Source of the DNA: CAZNUM01 sp964539305
Lineage (GTDB): Bacteria; Fidelibacterota; Marinisomatia; Marinisomatales; TCS55
DNA length: 64,000 nt
Reading direction: 5' to 3'
NCBI GenBank assembly: GCA_964539305.1
Contig: CAZIIM010000003.1
Location: 27,080 to 91,079, forward strand
The notes below the pieces were generated by a model. That model had not been told where the DNA came from, ran no database searches, and worked only from the letters and a program-made list of their open reading frames with translations. Shown in pieces: positions 17,637 to 26,418 of the stretch; positions within the stretch are counted from its first letter, which is position 1, and every line of letters starts with the position of its first letter. The position numbers and the translations under genes were made by a program.

Positions 17637-19484
17637 TTATGAGCCGGGAGAACCGGCGAACTGAATATCGTACAATCTCCGGTAAAGTCCCGCTTTCTGG
17701 TACAATTCATCGTGGGTCCCCATTTCAATAATCCGGCCCCGATCCAGAACGATAATCCGGGAGGCATTCTGAACCGTAGAGAGTCGGTGGGCGATAATCA
17801 GTGAGGTTCGGTCCCGCATCAGAATTTCAATTGCTTGCTGCACCATTTTTTCCGATTCCGTATCCAGAGCAGAGGTAGCTTCATCCAGAATCAAAATAGG
17901 CGGATTTTTCAGAATTGCCCTGGAAATGGCCAGGCGTTGTTTCTGGCCTCCGGAAAGCTTGACTCCCCGCTCCCCAATGATGGTATCGAAACCCTGAGGC
18001 ATTTGTTCAATGAATTCCAGAGCATGGGCCGCCCGAGCCGCACTCCGAATTTGCTCATCATCCACTTCCTTCACCCCGTAGGCAATATTATTCCGGACCG
18101 TATCGTTGAACAAAATCACTTCCTGAGTTACAATTCCCATTTGACTCCGGAGCGATTTTAGTCGCACGGAACGGATATCATGACCATCAATCAAAATGGC
18201 ACCGGAGGTTACGTCGAAAAAACGCGGAATCAGATCGGCAATGGTGGATTTTCCCGCGCCGGAAGGACCCACCAGGGCCACAGCCTCCCCTTTCTGAATG
18301 GTGAAATTAATATCCTGGAGGACCCGTTCATCCCCATCAGAATATTCGAAATAAACGTTTTTAAACTCGATTGAATGATTAAAACGTTCCAACTCAATAG
18401 CATCCGGCAGATCAACAATTTCGGGGGGGGTGTCCAGTAACTGGAAAACCCGCTCCGCTGAGGCCAGCCCCATTTGGATCCGCACATTAACATTACTGAG
18501 CATTTTAATGGGCCCTAACGTGGAGAACAGAATAAGAATGAAACGAATGAAATCCTCGGCTGAAATCCCCTTTTGCGAGAGAACCTCCATGCCACCGAAC
18601 CATAATAAAACCACCCCGATAATGACACCGAAACTTTCGGTAATCGGTCCCGCCAGCAAATCCAGGCGTGCCCGACGGTACAGTAGTTTAAAATAGTTAC
18701 GACTTTCACGGGTAAACTTCTGGATTTCCTCCTGTTCCATTACGAAAGCCTTCACGATCCGAATCGAAGAAAGGGTTTCCGTCAGAATATCCATGATCTG
18801 GGCGATTTTACGTTGAGTCCGGTGAGATTTTCGTCGAATACTACGGCCGATATTGATGATTACCACCCCTGCAACCGGTATGATAATAACGGCAATCAGA
18901 GCCAGTTTCCAGCTGATGATAAACAGGAGAATAACGAACATGAGGATATTGATGGGCTCCACGAACAGTTTTTGAAAGCTCACGGACAGGGTGCCCTGCA
19001 TTTGTTGCACATCGTTAATGATGATGGAGCTGATTTCACCGGTGCGCTTCTGGCTGAAATATCCCAGAGACAAGGTGTTGATATGCTGGTATAGCTTATC
19101 CCGTATTTCCGTGACCAGTTTTAGCTGCACATAGCGAAGGAGAATATTCTTCAGATATAAAAACAGATTTTTGGCAAAAAAGACCAGGAGAAGCGTAACA
19201 CACAATATTTTCAACGACTCCAGGGGAGTATCACGCAGAATGAGCAGATTGGTCCAGTATTTCAGTTTGCCGTTCAGCGACAAGTTCGGCTCAGACATCC
19301 ACTGGGTTTGCTGGGCAACAATTTTATTGAAATCAGTGAGAATATTATTAATGAGGGAGGCGGTTAACCAAATAGAGGTACTGTTCAGGATGACATAGAC
19401 GAAGGCAGACAAGGTGGAGGCCAGCAGGAAAAGCCAGTATTTAGAGAGAAGGCGGCCTAGTCGTTTATAAATGGAAGGGGGCAT
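17637..19484 (-). CDS. ABC exporter, fused permease-ATPase (MsbA/lipid A-type)
   Basis: About 615 residues. The ATG at 19484 is chosen over an in-frame TTG two codons upstream. Six membrane helices span roughly residues 20-330, then a nucleotide-binding domain: Walker A 'GPSGAGKSTIADL', Q-loop 'MGIVTQEVILFND', signature 'LSGGQKQRLAISRAIL', Walker B 'ILILDEATSALD' and the switch His in 'IAHRLSTV'. The order and length match MsbA-type homodimeric exporters that flip lipid A core or lipid-linked glycans. It is the first gene of the envelope-polymer operon, so its cargo is likely the glycolipid built by the downstream enzymes. A drug exporter cannot be excluded from sequence alone. Confidence 0.86.
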   Translation of the reverse strand: MPPSIYKRLGRLLSKYWLFLLASTLSAFVYVILNSTSIWLTASLINNILTDFNKIVAQQTQWMSEPNLSLNGKLKYWTNLLILRDTPLESLKILCVTLLLVFFAKNLFLYLKNILLRYVQLKLVTEIRDKLYQHINTLSLGYFSQKRTGEISSIIINDVQQMQGTLSVSFQKLFVEPINILMFVILLFIISWKLALIAVIIIPVAGVVIINIGRSIRRKSHRTQRKIAQIMDILTETLSSIRIVKAFVMEQEEIQKFTRESRNYFKLLYRRARLDLLAGPITESFGVIIGVVLLWFGGMEVLSQKGISAEDFIRFILILFSTLGPIKMLSNVNVRIQMGLASAERVFQLLDTPPEIVDLPDAIELERFNHSIEFKNVYFEYSDGDERVLQDINFTIQKGEAVALVGPSGAGKSTIADLIPRFFDVTSGAILIDGHDIRSVRLKSLRSQMGIVTQEVILFNDTVRNNIAYGVKEVDDEQIRSAARAAHALEFIEQMPQGFDTIIGERGVKLSGGQKQRLAISRAILKNPPILILDEATSALDTESEKMVQQAIEILMRDRTSLIIAHRLSTVQNASRIIVLDRGRIIEMGTHDELYQKAGLYRRLYDIQFAGSPGS

Positions 19485-19559
19485 ATTCAAATTCCGGTTG
19501 AACCGAGTTTACGTCTTTTCTGAGTGAATGTCATTCAAATTTAAAATGGAATCTAAGGG

Positions 19560-19994
19560 TCAGGAACCTTCTGCCGGAATGAAAACCATTTTTTTATGGG
19601 GAATACCAGCTTCATAAAACTGGTCACCACGGACCTGGAATCCTAATCGCTCATAAAAGTGAATGACAGATTCCTGCGCATTCAGATAGATTTTCCCTTC
19701 GTCCTCCAACTCGTTTAAAATATATTTTACCAGGGCTTTCCCCACACCCTTCCCCCGGTATTCTTTTAACACGGCGAAACGCTCCAGTTTCATTCCCTCA
19801 TCAGTAAGACGCCAGCGGGCCGTTCCAACCGGTTTACCATTGATCAGCGCCAATATGTGGGAAGCCTCCCGGTCGTGCTCATCCAGTTCAATGCGCTGGT
19901 CCACCTTTTGCTCATCCACAAATACCCGGAGCCGGATTTCATGAGCCTGTTCCAGTTCCTTTTCAGTTTTAATCTTTATTATTTGGAGTTCCAT
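19560..19994 (-). CDS. GNAT family N-acetyltransferase (ElaA-like)
   Basis: 144 residues. The ElaA-type opening 'EQAHEIRLRVFVDEQKV' and central 'GTARWRLTDEGMKLERFAVLKEYRGKGVGKALV' carry the acetyl-CoA pyrophosphate loop (R-G-K-G-V-G-K). 'LNAQESVIHFYERLGFQVRGDQFYEAGIPHKKMVF' closes the fold, with the conserved FYE.lGF and the EaGipH.xM motif that distinguishes this GNAT subgroup. It is a soluble cytoplasmic enzyme with unknown acceptor. It sits 75 bp upstream of the ABC exporter gene on the same strand and could belong to that transcript, but nothing in it suggests a role in polymer assembly. Confidence 0.85.
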   Translation of the reverse strand: MELQIIKIKTEKELEQAHEIRLRVFVDEQKVDQRIELDEHDREASHILALINGKPVGTARWRLTDEGMKLERFAVLKEYRGKGVGKALVKYILNELEDEGKIYLNAQESVIHFYERLGFQVRGDQFYEAGIPHKKMVFIPAEGS

Positions 19995-20085
19995 CTGGAA
20001 TGCATCATTTTTCTTTCCTTAGGAGTCTATATCAAAATGGCATTGAATTGGAAACAATTTATCCTGATTTACAGTAAATTTTTCC

Positions 20086-20466
20086 ATGAAACGGGGTCAT
20101 AAACAAATATTGGTCGTTGGAGATCGCATCCTCATCCGGCCGGATAAGGGGGAGAAGAAATCCAAAGCCGGTCTCTATTTACCCCCCAGTGTTATTGAAA
20201 AGCAGGAAGTCCGGAGCGGCGTGGTGGTGGAGGTGGGACCCGGCATACCAATGGGCAACCCGGGTGACCAGGCTGAGGAACCCTGGGAGCAGGAGGAAAA
20301 GACTCCCGTGAAATACATCCCTCCCCAGGCTGAAATTGGTGACCTGGCCCTTTTTCTGAATAAAGCTGCAATTGAAATCAAAATCGAAAATCAGGACTAT
20401 TTAATTGTCCCCCAATCCGCCATTCTGATTCTCATCCCGGATGACCTGAATGAATTGGCAGAGTAG
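20086..20466 (+). CDS. GroES/Cpn10-family co-chaperonin-like protein, orphan
   Basis: 126 residues, longer than the usual 95-100 of GroES. The fold is recognisable: 'ILVVGDRILIRPDKGEKKSKAGLYLPPS' corresponds to the DRvlvk...e..t.gGi.lP strand, 'RSGVVVEVGPG' to G.VvavG.G, 'EIGDLALFLNKAAIEIKIENQDYLIV' to vGD.Vlf....g..v...g.eylil. The extra length is an acidic insertion of about 30 residues after the VGPG strand. The mobile loop is shortened and basic (KGEKKSKAGL), so binding to GroEL is uncertain. No groEL lies next to it. A moonlighting or specialised co-chaperonin is inferred. It is convergent with the phosphatase gene, only 6 bp apart. Confidence 0.8.
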   Translation: MKRGHKQILVVGDRILIRPDKGEKKSKAGLYLPPSVIEKQEVRSGVVVEVGPGIPMGNPGDQAEEPWEQEEKTPVKYIPPQAEIGDLALFLNKAAIEIKIENQDYLIVPQSAILILIPDDLNELAE

Positions 20467-20472
20467 AACTTT

Positions 20473-21147
20473 TCAGGGCCGGGGTCCTTCCCAGACCATG
20501 GGATAAATCGCTTCACCAAATAGACCCACCCCCTGACGATAGAATAGCTTTAGATCGTCCTGATTAAAAGGGGCTTCCGGCGTATTTCCTTTATTCAGGT
20601 TTCCAAAATAATTACTACCATAGGCCTGGATCGAGCGCTGATCCCTAACCAGCCGGACCGGGTGAACATCCGCTTTCAGGGCTGCAATTATATCTGTGTC
20701 CGAGTCACCGTAATAGAGATCCAGGGCCAACTTTTTCAAAACACGTTGCTTGGTTGTGTAACGTTTTCCATTGATGGTTTCCTTTGGTGAAAAAAACAAA
20801 TTCTCACCTGCAACCACCGGAATATTGAATTTTTCCCCCAAAAAGGCAGCCAGTGTATCTCCATGATCCTGTTTTCGGGCAGTAATGAAGTAAACTTCAT
20901 GCCCGTTGGCAATGAAATAATTTACCAGGGTCACCGTTGGAGTAATCCATTCCGAATATTTCTTGTCATGAGTGTTGATCCAGCCATAGTCCAGATGTCC
21001 CTCCTGATCCCGCGGTGCCGCCTGAAACATGGGCTCGGAATAAAGCAGGGAATCGTCAATATCAAAACCTACTTTTAAAATGCCGTCCTGGGCTAAAGCG
21101 GGAATCAGTAAAAAGCTGTAAAAAAGGGTTAACATCAGTTTATGCAT
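20473..21147 (-). CDS. Class B acid phosphatase-like HAD protein, secreted
   Basis: 224 residues with a cleavable signal peptide (cleavage likely after PALA, residue 19). The mature N-terminus has the HAD nucleophile motif in the class B form, 'VGFDIDDSLLYSEPMF', with nucleophile D29 and acid/base D31. Motif II is 'VYFITARK' near residue 106 and motif III/IV 'LYYGDSDTDIIAA' near 148. This matches AphA-type periplasmic phosphatases that dephosphorylate nucleotides and other phosphomonoesters, usually as Mg-dependent tetramers. Length is slightly below that of E. coli AphA (237). It stands alone between convergent and divergent neighbours, so a general phosphate-scavenging role in the periplasm is inferred. 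Confidence 0.85.
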   Translation of the reverse strand: MHKLMLTLFYSFLLIPALAQDGILKVGFDIDDSLLYSEPMFQAAPRDQEGHLDYGWINTHDKKYSEWITPTVTLVNYFIANGHEVYFITARKQDHGDTLAAFLGEKFNIPVVAGENLFFSPKETINGKRYTTKQRVLKKLALDLYYGDSDTDIIAALKADVHPVRLVRDQRSIQAYGSNYFGNLNKGNTPEAPFNQDDLKLFYRQGVGLFGEAIYPMVWEGPRP

Positions 21148-21214
21148 CTTATTTTCCTTTGATTGGTTCCACCATGGAATTTACCGATGACAAGATTCCA
21201 ATGTAAGTTCCCAT

Positions 21215-22345
21215 ATGAACCGGGCCGGTATTTACCTCCACATCCCCTTCTGTAAAGCTAAATGTAACTACTGCGATTTTTACTCCGTCGCCGGTCAGGA
21301 GGCACTCATCCCCTCCTTCGTGAATGCCTTGATTCAGGAAATCAAACTCTGCGATATCGATCCAAGCGGATGGATTCTGGATTCACTGTTTTTGGGGGGC
21401 GGAACTCCCAGTATCCTGGATCCGGACCAACTGGAAGCGATTCTAAATACGCTGGAGGCTGTTTTCGGTCTTTCGGCGGTGGAGGAAATGACATTGGAAG
21501 CCAATCCGGGAGAAATCAACCTTGACAAATTGCGCGCTTTCCACTCCATAGGGGTAAATCGGCTCTCCCTGGGCGGGCAATCCCTGGAACCGGATCTCCT
21601 GAACTTTTTAACGCGAATTCATTCGGCAGATCAGGTCTTGGCATCCATCGAGGACGCCCGGAAAGCGGGCTTCACCAATGTGAACTGCGATCTCATATTC
21701 AATATACCGGGGCAATCCTTCAATACCTGGAAACGGGACCTGGAAACCTTAATCCGGATGGATTTGGAGCATCTCTCCTGTTACTCCCTCACCGTAGAGG
21801 CTGGAACCCCACTCTATCAGCAGGTGAAAACCGGGACGGTTACCATGCCCGATAGCGACCGGAGCGCCGCCTGGTATTACTGGACTCAACAGCGACTGGA
21901 GGCTGCCGGTTTCGAACAGTATGAAATATCCAACTGGGCGAAACCGGGGTTCAGATGTCGGCAAAATCTTCACTACTGGCGGATTGAACCCTATCTTGGG
22001 TTTGGCCCTTCTGCCCACGGGTTCGATGGAAAACGACGTTACAGTAACGACCGAAGCGTCAACCAGTATATTGAAGTGATCAACCAGGGCAAACTCCCCA
22101 GAGAGGCCATTCAGACCAATTCAGAGCTGGATTACACGAATGAACTGGTTGGATTCGGCTTACGAACTGCCGATGGGATCCAACTTCAAAAAATCCCCAG
22201 ACCCTTTCAATCCAGGATCAGACATTTGTACCAAACGAAAGAAGAGAAATGGGGCTCCTACTGTAAAATGAATGCCGAGCGGATCTGGCTTACACCGGAG
22301 GGGTTTGCCTTTGCGGATGAAATAGCCGTGGACTTGATAGTTTAG
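21215..22345 (+). CDS. hemW: HemW-like radical SAM protein (coproporphyrinogen III oxidase-like)
   Basis: 376 residues. The radical SAM cluster motif CxxxCxxC lies at C13, C17 and C20 ('PFCKAKCNYCDFYS'); the following Cys of authentic HemN (CxxxCxxCxC) is replaced by Phe, which is the mark of HemW. Further family segments: 'LFLGGGTPSIL', 'MTLEANPGE', 'GVNRLSLGGQS' and 'VNCDLIFNIPGQ'. HemW binds haem and is thought to deliver it to membrane proteins; it does not oxidise coproporphyrinogen. That fits a genome that makes at least 45 haem sites further along this window. The gene is convergent with the AMP nucleosidase gene, 18 bp away. Confidence 0.87.
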   Translation: MNRAGIYLHIPFCKAKCNYCDFYSVAGQEALIPSFVNALIQEIKLCDIDPSGWILDSLFLGGGTPSILDPDQLEAILNTLEAVFGLSAVEEMTLEANPGEINLDKLRAFHSIGVNRLSLGGQSLEPDLLNFLTRIHSADQVLASIEDARKAGFTNVNCDLIFNIPGQSFNTWKRDLETLIRMDLEHLSCYSLTVEAGTPLYQQVKTGTVTMPDSDRSAAWYYWTQQRLEAAGFEQYEISNWAKPGFRCRQNLHYWRIEPYLGFGPSAHGFDGKRRYSNDRSVNQYIEVINQGKLPREAIQTNSELDYTNELVGFGLRTADGIQLQKIPRPFQSRIRHLYQTKEEKWGSYCKMNAERIWLTPEGFAFADEIAVDLIV

Positions 22346-22363
22346 TTCCGGTCCGCAGGCCAA

Positions 22364-23134
22364 TCAATAGGTAAAGTGCTTGATGGGCTCTCCCTCTTCA
22401 CCGATCCCCGTCATGGCTTCAATACCAAGGCTCAGGTGCAGATCCACATATTTCCGGGTGACATCCTTATCCGATTCCTCCGTCTTCACTCCTTCCGGCG
22501 TCATGGGTGTATCAGATACAAGCAGAAGAGCTCCGCGGTCGATCCCATTGGCAAATCCAACAATAAACAGAGTGGCCGTTTCCATATCGATGCCGATGGC
22601 ACGAATCTGTCGTAAATACTGCTTAAAGGATTCATCGTATTCCCATACCCGGCGATTCGTGGTGTAGATAACCCCCGTCCGATACTCCAGACCATGATTC
22701 ACCAGTAAATGTGAAACATATTTGTGTAACTTAAATGAAGGCATGGCAGGCACTTCTTTCGGAAAATAATCGTCACTGGTTCCCTCTCCCCGGATGGCAG
22801 CAATCGGCAGGATGAAGTGACCGAGCTCGGTCGATTTTTTCAATCCACCGCATTTCCCCAGAAAAAGGACACCTTTGGGCTGGACACCCGACAGGAGATC
22901 CATAATCGTGGCCGCATTAGAACTCCCCATTCCGAAATTAATGATACTCAGATTATCCTTGTTCGTGGCGGAAGTCATGGGTCCCCCGACTCCTTTGATG
23001 GGGACGTTAAACCGTTTGGCAAATTTCTCTACATAATTCTGGAAGTTGGTTAACAGAATCCATTCCCCGAATTCCTCCACTGCCGTCCCGGTATACCGTT
23101 TAATCCAGTGCTGAACAATATCGACCTTTTCCAT
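22364..23134 (-). CDS. amn: AMP nucleosidase (Bacteroidota-type short form)
   Basis: 256 residues from the ATG at 23134, which overlaps the exonuclease stop by one base (TAATG). An extension upstream to 23173 is possible but overlaps the neighbour. The fold is the purine phosphorylase type: 'NFGMGSSNAATIMDLLSG', 'GVLFLGKCGGLKK', 'AAIRGEGTSDDYFP', and 'AIGIDMETATLFIVGF' with the catalytic MET (E in DMETA). 'LLVSDTPMTPEGVKT' follows. It hydrolyses AMP to adenine and ribose 5-phosphate. The length fits the compact AMP nucleosidases of Bacteroidota and relatives, not the 480-residue E. coli enzyme. Translation is probably coupled to the upstream exonuclease gene. Confidence 0.86.
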   Translation of the reverse strand: MEKVDIVQHWIKRYTGTAVEEFGEWILLTNFQNYVEKFAKRFNVPIKGVGGPMTSATNKDNLSIINFGMGSSNAATIMDLLSGVQPKGVLFLGKCGGLKKSTELGHFILPIAAIRGEGTSDDYFPKEVPAMPSFKLHKYVSHLLVNHGLEYRTGVIYTTNRRVWEYDESFKQYLRQIRAIGIDMETATLFIVGFANGIDRGALLLVSDTPMTPEGVKTEESDKDVTRKYVDLHLSLGIEAMTGIGEEGEPIKHFTY

Positions 23135-23907
23135 TAAAGTGTCTCCTCTTTCAGGGTCAGAGATATGGGACAATGATCTGAACCCATCACATCATCGTGA
23201 ATGTCCGCATCCTCGACCTGATCTAAAAAAGCTTCATTCACAAAAAAGTAGTCAATCCGCCACCCCACATTTCTGGAGCGGGCTCCGAATCGGTACGTCC
23301 ACCAGGAGTACCGTTCCGGTTCGGGATGAAAATAACGAAAGGTGTCCACCCAGCCGTTTGCCACATAGCGGTCCAGTTTTTCCCGCTCAACCGGCATGAA
23401 TCCGGAGGTATTCACGTTTTCCTTGGGTCGGGCCAGGTCAATCTCATGATGCGCCGTATTCCAGTCCCCGGCCACGATCACATTCTGACCCGATTCCACC
23501 TGCTCATTGATGATGGGTAACAGGGCATCGTAAAAATCCAGTTTATATTTCAAACGGTGTTCATCTTTCTGGCCGTTTGGGAAATAAATATTGTAGAGCA
23601 GGAATTGATCGTGTTCCGTAATCAAAACGCGGCCTTCTTCATCAAACTGTTCAATTCCGATCCCCTTTTGAACGAAATGGGGTTCTTCACGGCAGAAGGT
23701 GGCCACACCACTGTAACCGGGGCGTTGGGCTGAGTTCCAGTAGGCATAATACCCATGGTCTTTGAGAAGAGCAGGAGAAAGCTGGTTTTCCTGGGCTTTT
23801 GTCTCTTGCAGGCAGAGAATATCCGGCTGTGTCTCTTCCAGCCAGGTGAGAAAACCTTTTTTCTCTGCCGCCCGGATCCCGTTCACATTCCACGAATAAA
23901 GCTTCAT
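23134..23907 (-). CDS. xth: Exodeoxyribonuclease III / AP endonuclease
   Basis: 257 residues from the ATG at 23907, chosen over a GTG two codons earlier because GGAG sits 5 bases before it. It is a class II AP endonuclease of the ExoIII family acting in base excision repair. Motifs visible: 'LYSWNVNGIRA' (metal-binding Asn), 'PDILCLQETKA' (catalytic Glu), 'YSGVATFCR', 'NIYFPNGQ', 'VIVAGDWNTAHHEIDLARP' (Asp-x-Asn), 'RYSWWTYRFGARSRNVGWRIDYFFVN' and 'VMGSDHCPISLTL' (catalytic Asp-His). The product is complete. It is the first of two coupled genes, with AMP nucleosidase behind. Confidence 0.92.
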   Translation of the reverse strand: MKLYSWNVNGIRAAEKKGFLTWLEETQPDILCLQETKAQENQLSPALLKDHGYYAYWNSAQRPGYSGVATFCREEPHFVQKGIGIEQFDEEGRVLITEHDQFLLYNIYFPNGQKDEHRLKYKLDFYDALLPIINEQVESGQNVIVAGDWNTAHHEIDLARPKENVNTSGFMPVEREKLDRYVANGWVDTFRYFHPEPERYSWWTYRFGARSRNVGWRIDYFFVNEAFLDQVEDADIHDDVMGSDHCPISLTLKEETL

Positions 23908-24106
23908 ATTCACTCCAAATGATAACGTTGAAATTGGGGAAAAATGTAGACATTCAAAAGGATCACCTCCGAGTGAAGTTTAAAAAGTATCTTGAACATC
24001 CGATGACGCGCCCTTCAAAATAAAGAATATTAAATTGTGCCCCTAAGCTCCCACTCCGTAAATTTCGGTCAAAGTTCATTCTAAGAAAGCTGAACCAACC
24101 AATTCA

Positions 24107-25132
24107 ATGAAGGCCCTTGTCAAAACCGTTCCCGAACCTGGCTTATGGATGGAAGATATGCCTGTTCCTGAATTGGGGACGAATGACGTCAAAATCAGAA
24201 TCTCCAAAACAGCAATTTGTGGGACCGATCTGCACATTTACACCTGGGACGATTGGGCTCAAAGCACAATCCAGACCCCGTTGATCATTGGCCACGAATT
24301 TATGGGGAAAGTGGTTGCGGTTGGTCCTGGTGTTTCCCATTTCAAGCCGGGAGACCGGGTTTCAGGTGAAGGGCATATCACCTGCGGATACTGTCGGAAC
24401 TGCCGGGCGGGAAAACGTCACCTTTGTCACAAGGCCAGGGGAATTGGTGTCAACCGGGACGGAGCCTTCGCAGAATACCTGATCCTGCCGGAGCGGAACG
24501 TATGGCCGGTTCACCCCCATATTCCGGATGAAATTGCCGCTTTTTTCGATCCCCTGGGTAACGCCACCCATTGTGCCCTCAGTTTTGAAATGGTGGCAGA
24601 GGATGTCCTCATTACCGGCGCGGGACCCATCGGCTTGATGGCCATCCCTATTTGTAATTTCGTAGGTGCCCGGCACGTGGTCATTACCGACGTAAACGAC
24701 TACCGCCTGAACCTGGCCCTTAAAATGGGTGCAACCCGCACCGTGAATGTTTCCAAGGAAAAAATTAAGGACGTATTTCCAGAACTGAACATGTCTAATG
24801 GCTTTGACCGGGGACTGGAAATGTCGGGGAATCCCCAAGCCTTTAATGAAATGATCCAGGTCATGTACCACGGGGGTCACATTGCCCTGTTAGGTTTGCT
24901 GCCACAGGAGACCCTGATTGATTGGAACCAGGTCATTTTTAAAGGCTTGCACATTAAAGGCATCTATGGCCGGGAGATGTTCGAAACCTGGTACAAGATG
25001 AGTCAAATGCTTCAAAGCGGTCTGGATGTAAGTCCGGTGATTACACACCGCTTTAAGGTGGATGAATTCAAACAGGCTTTCGACGTAATGGAATCGGGAC
25101 AATGTGGAAAAGTCATTCTGGAGTGGGACTGA
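24107..25132 (+). CDS. tdh: L-threonine 3-dehydrogenase
   Basis: A 341-residue zinc-dependent medium-chain dehydrogenase oxidising L-threonine to 2-amino-3-ketobutyrate with NAD. Catalytic zinc ligands: C38 in 'AICGTDLHIYTWDDW' and H63-E64 in 'IGHEFMG'. The structural zinc site is C93, C96, C99, C107 ('CGYCRNCRAGKRHLC'). The nucleotide loop is 'VLITGAGPIGLMAI'. 'DLHIYTWDDWAQ' and 'ITHRFKVDEFKQAFDVM' are diagnostic for Tdh within the family. The next gene, 58 bp downstream, encodes the enzyme for the second step, so this is a classical tdh-kbl threonine degradation operon yielding glycine and acetyl-CoA. The 193 bp upstream hold no gene. Confidence 0.93.
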   Translation: MKALVKTVPEPGLWMEDMPVPELGTNDVKIRISKTAICGTDLHIYTWDDWAQSTIQTPLIIGHEFMGKVVAVGPGVSHFKPGDRVSGEGHITCGYCRNCRAGKRHLCHKARGIGVNRDGAFAEYLILPERNVWPVHPHIPDEIAAFFDPLGNATHCALSFEMVAEDVLITGAGPIGLMAIPICNFVGARHVVITDVNDYRLNLALKMGATRTVNVSKEKIKDVFPELNMSNGFDRGLEMSGNPQAFNEMIQVMYHGGHIALLGLLPQETLIDWNQVIFKGLHIKGIYGREMFETWYKMSQMLQSGLDVSPVITHRFKVDEFKQAFDVMESGQCGKVILEWD

Positions 25133-25190
25133 AATCCCGATCTCACCACTTCCTGAATATCGCTGTTCAATCCAATTGATGAGATGAATC

Positions 25191-26378
25191 ATGACTAAAG
25201 CAGTTTCCATTTATCAAAAGACATTGAAAGAAATTGAGGCCGAAGGTCTTTTAAAACAGGAACGCACCATTACCACTCCTCAAGGGGTGGCTATTTCCAC
25301 CCTGGAGGGCGGAGAAGTCCTGAATTTCTGTGCCAACAATTACCTGGGTTTGGCCAATGATCCACGGATCAAAGCCGCTGCCCAGGAAGCGCTGGAGCAC
25401 TACGGATTCGGGATGGCTTCCGTCCGGTTCATTTGCGGAACCCAGGACCTCCATAAACAACTGGAGGAAAAAATCGCCCGTTTCTTCGGAACAGACGACG
25501 CTATCCTCTACACCTCCTGTTTTGATGCCAATGGAGGATTATTTGAAACCCTGTTAGGCCCAGAGGACGCCATAATTTCAGATGCCTTAAATCATGCCTC
25601 CATCATTGATGGAGTGCGCCTTTGTAAAGCGCGACGTTATCGATTTGCCAACAGTGACATGGAAGATCTGGAAAAACAACTGCAACAGGCTCAGGATGCA
25701 CGCCTTCGGCTGATTGCCACCGATGGGGTATTCTCCATGGATGGGTTTATTGCCAAGCTGGATCACATTACGAAGCTGGCGCAACAATACGATGCCCTGG
25801 TGATGGTGGATGATTCACACGCCACAGGCTTTGTGGGAGCCACCGGTCGCGGTTCCGGGGAATACCATGGCGTCCTGGATAAAATCGATATTATTACTTC
25901 CACCCTGGGCAAGGCTTTGGGCGGCGCTTCTGGAGGCTTTACCACCGGTCGCCAGGAAATTATTGATCTTCTCCGGCAGCGTTCCCGCCCTTATCTGTTT
26001 TCCAACACCCTGGCGCCTGCCATCGTGGCAGCCGGGATTAAGGTATTTGACATCCTTTCCTCCACGACTGAATTGCGGGATAAACTGGAGCAGAATACAA
26101 CCTACTTCCGGGAACAAATGACCCGTGCAGGGTTTGACATTAAACCGGGGGATCATCCCATCGTTCCCATTATGCTTTACGATGCTGTCCTGGCTCAGAA
26201 AATGGCGGCGGCCCTGTTAAAAGAAGGCATCTACGTGATTGGTTTCTTTTATCCCGTTGTCCCGAAAGGGGCGGCCCGTATCCGGGTTCAAATTTCGGCT
26301 GCCATGTTCCGGGAACACCTGGACCGTGCCATTGAAGCATTCACAAAAGTCGGAAAACAACTGGGCGTTATTGCCTAG
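25191..26378 (+). CDS. kbl: Glycine C-acetyltransferase (2-amino-3-ketobutyrate CoA ligase)
   Basis: A 395-residue PLP enzyme of the alpha-oxoamine synthase family. The PLP Lys is K241 in 'TSTLGKALGGASGG'; 'VMVDDSHATGF' near 204 holds the Asp that contacts the pyridine nitrogen. The opening 'NFCANNYLGLANDPRIKAAA' and 'ASVRFICGTQDLHKQLE' are Kbl-specific within the family (compare KBL and BioF). It cleaves 2-amino-3-ketobutyrate with CoA to glycine and acetyl-CoA, directly using the product of the upstream dehydrogenase. The protein is complete and of standard length. Confidence 0.93.
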   Translation: MTKAVSIYQKTLKEIEAEGLLKQERTITTPQGVAISTLEGGEVLNFCANNYLGLANDPRIKAAAQEALEHYGFGMASVRFICGTQDLHKQLEEKIARFFGTDDAILYTSCFDANGGLFETLLGPEDAIISDALNHASIIDGVRLCKARRYRFANSDMEDLEKQLQQAQDARLRLIATDGVFSMDGFIAKLDHITKLAQQYDALVMVDDSHATGFVGATGRGSGEYHGVLDKIDIITSTLGKALGGASGGFTTGRQEIIDLLRQRSRPYLFSNTLAPAIVAAGIKVFDILSSTTELRDKLEQNTTYFREQMTRAGFDIKPGDHPIVPIMLYDAVLAQKMAAALLKEGIYVIGFFYPVVPKGAARIRVQISAAMFREHLDRAIEAFTKVGKQLGVIA

Positions 26379-26418
26379 TTACCTGAAATCATCCAACTGT
26401 AAAAACAAGGAGTCCCTC

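Noticed and set aside
23951..23970. GGAGGTGATCC on the minus strand, an extended Shine-Dalgarno, 6 bases before an ATG at 23953
   Set aside because: The reading frame it would open (to 23687) overlaps exonuclease III out of frame and has the composition of a shadow frame; the exonuclease frame itself has no start there and has its own GGAG before 23907.
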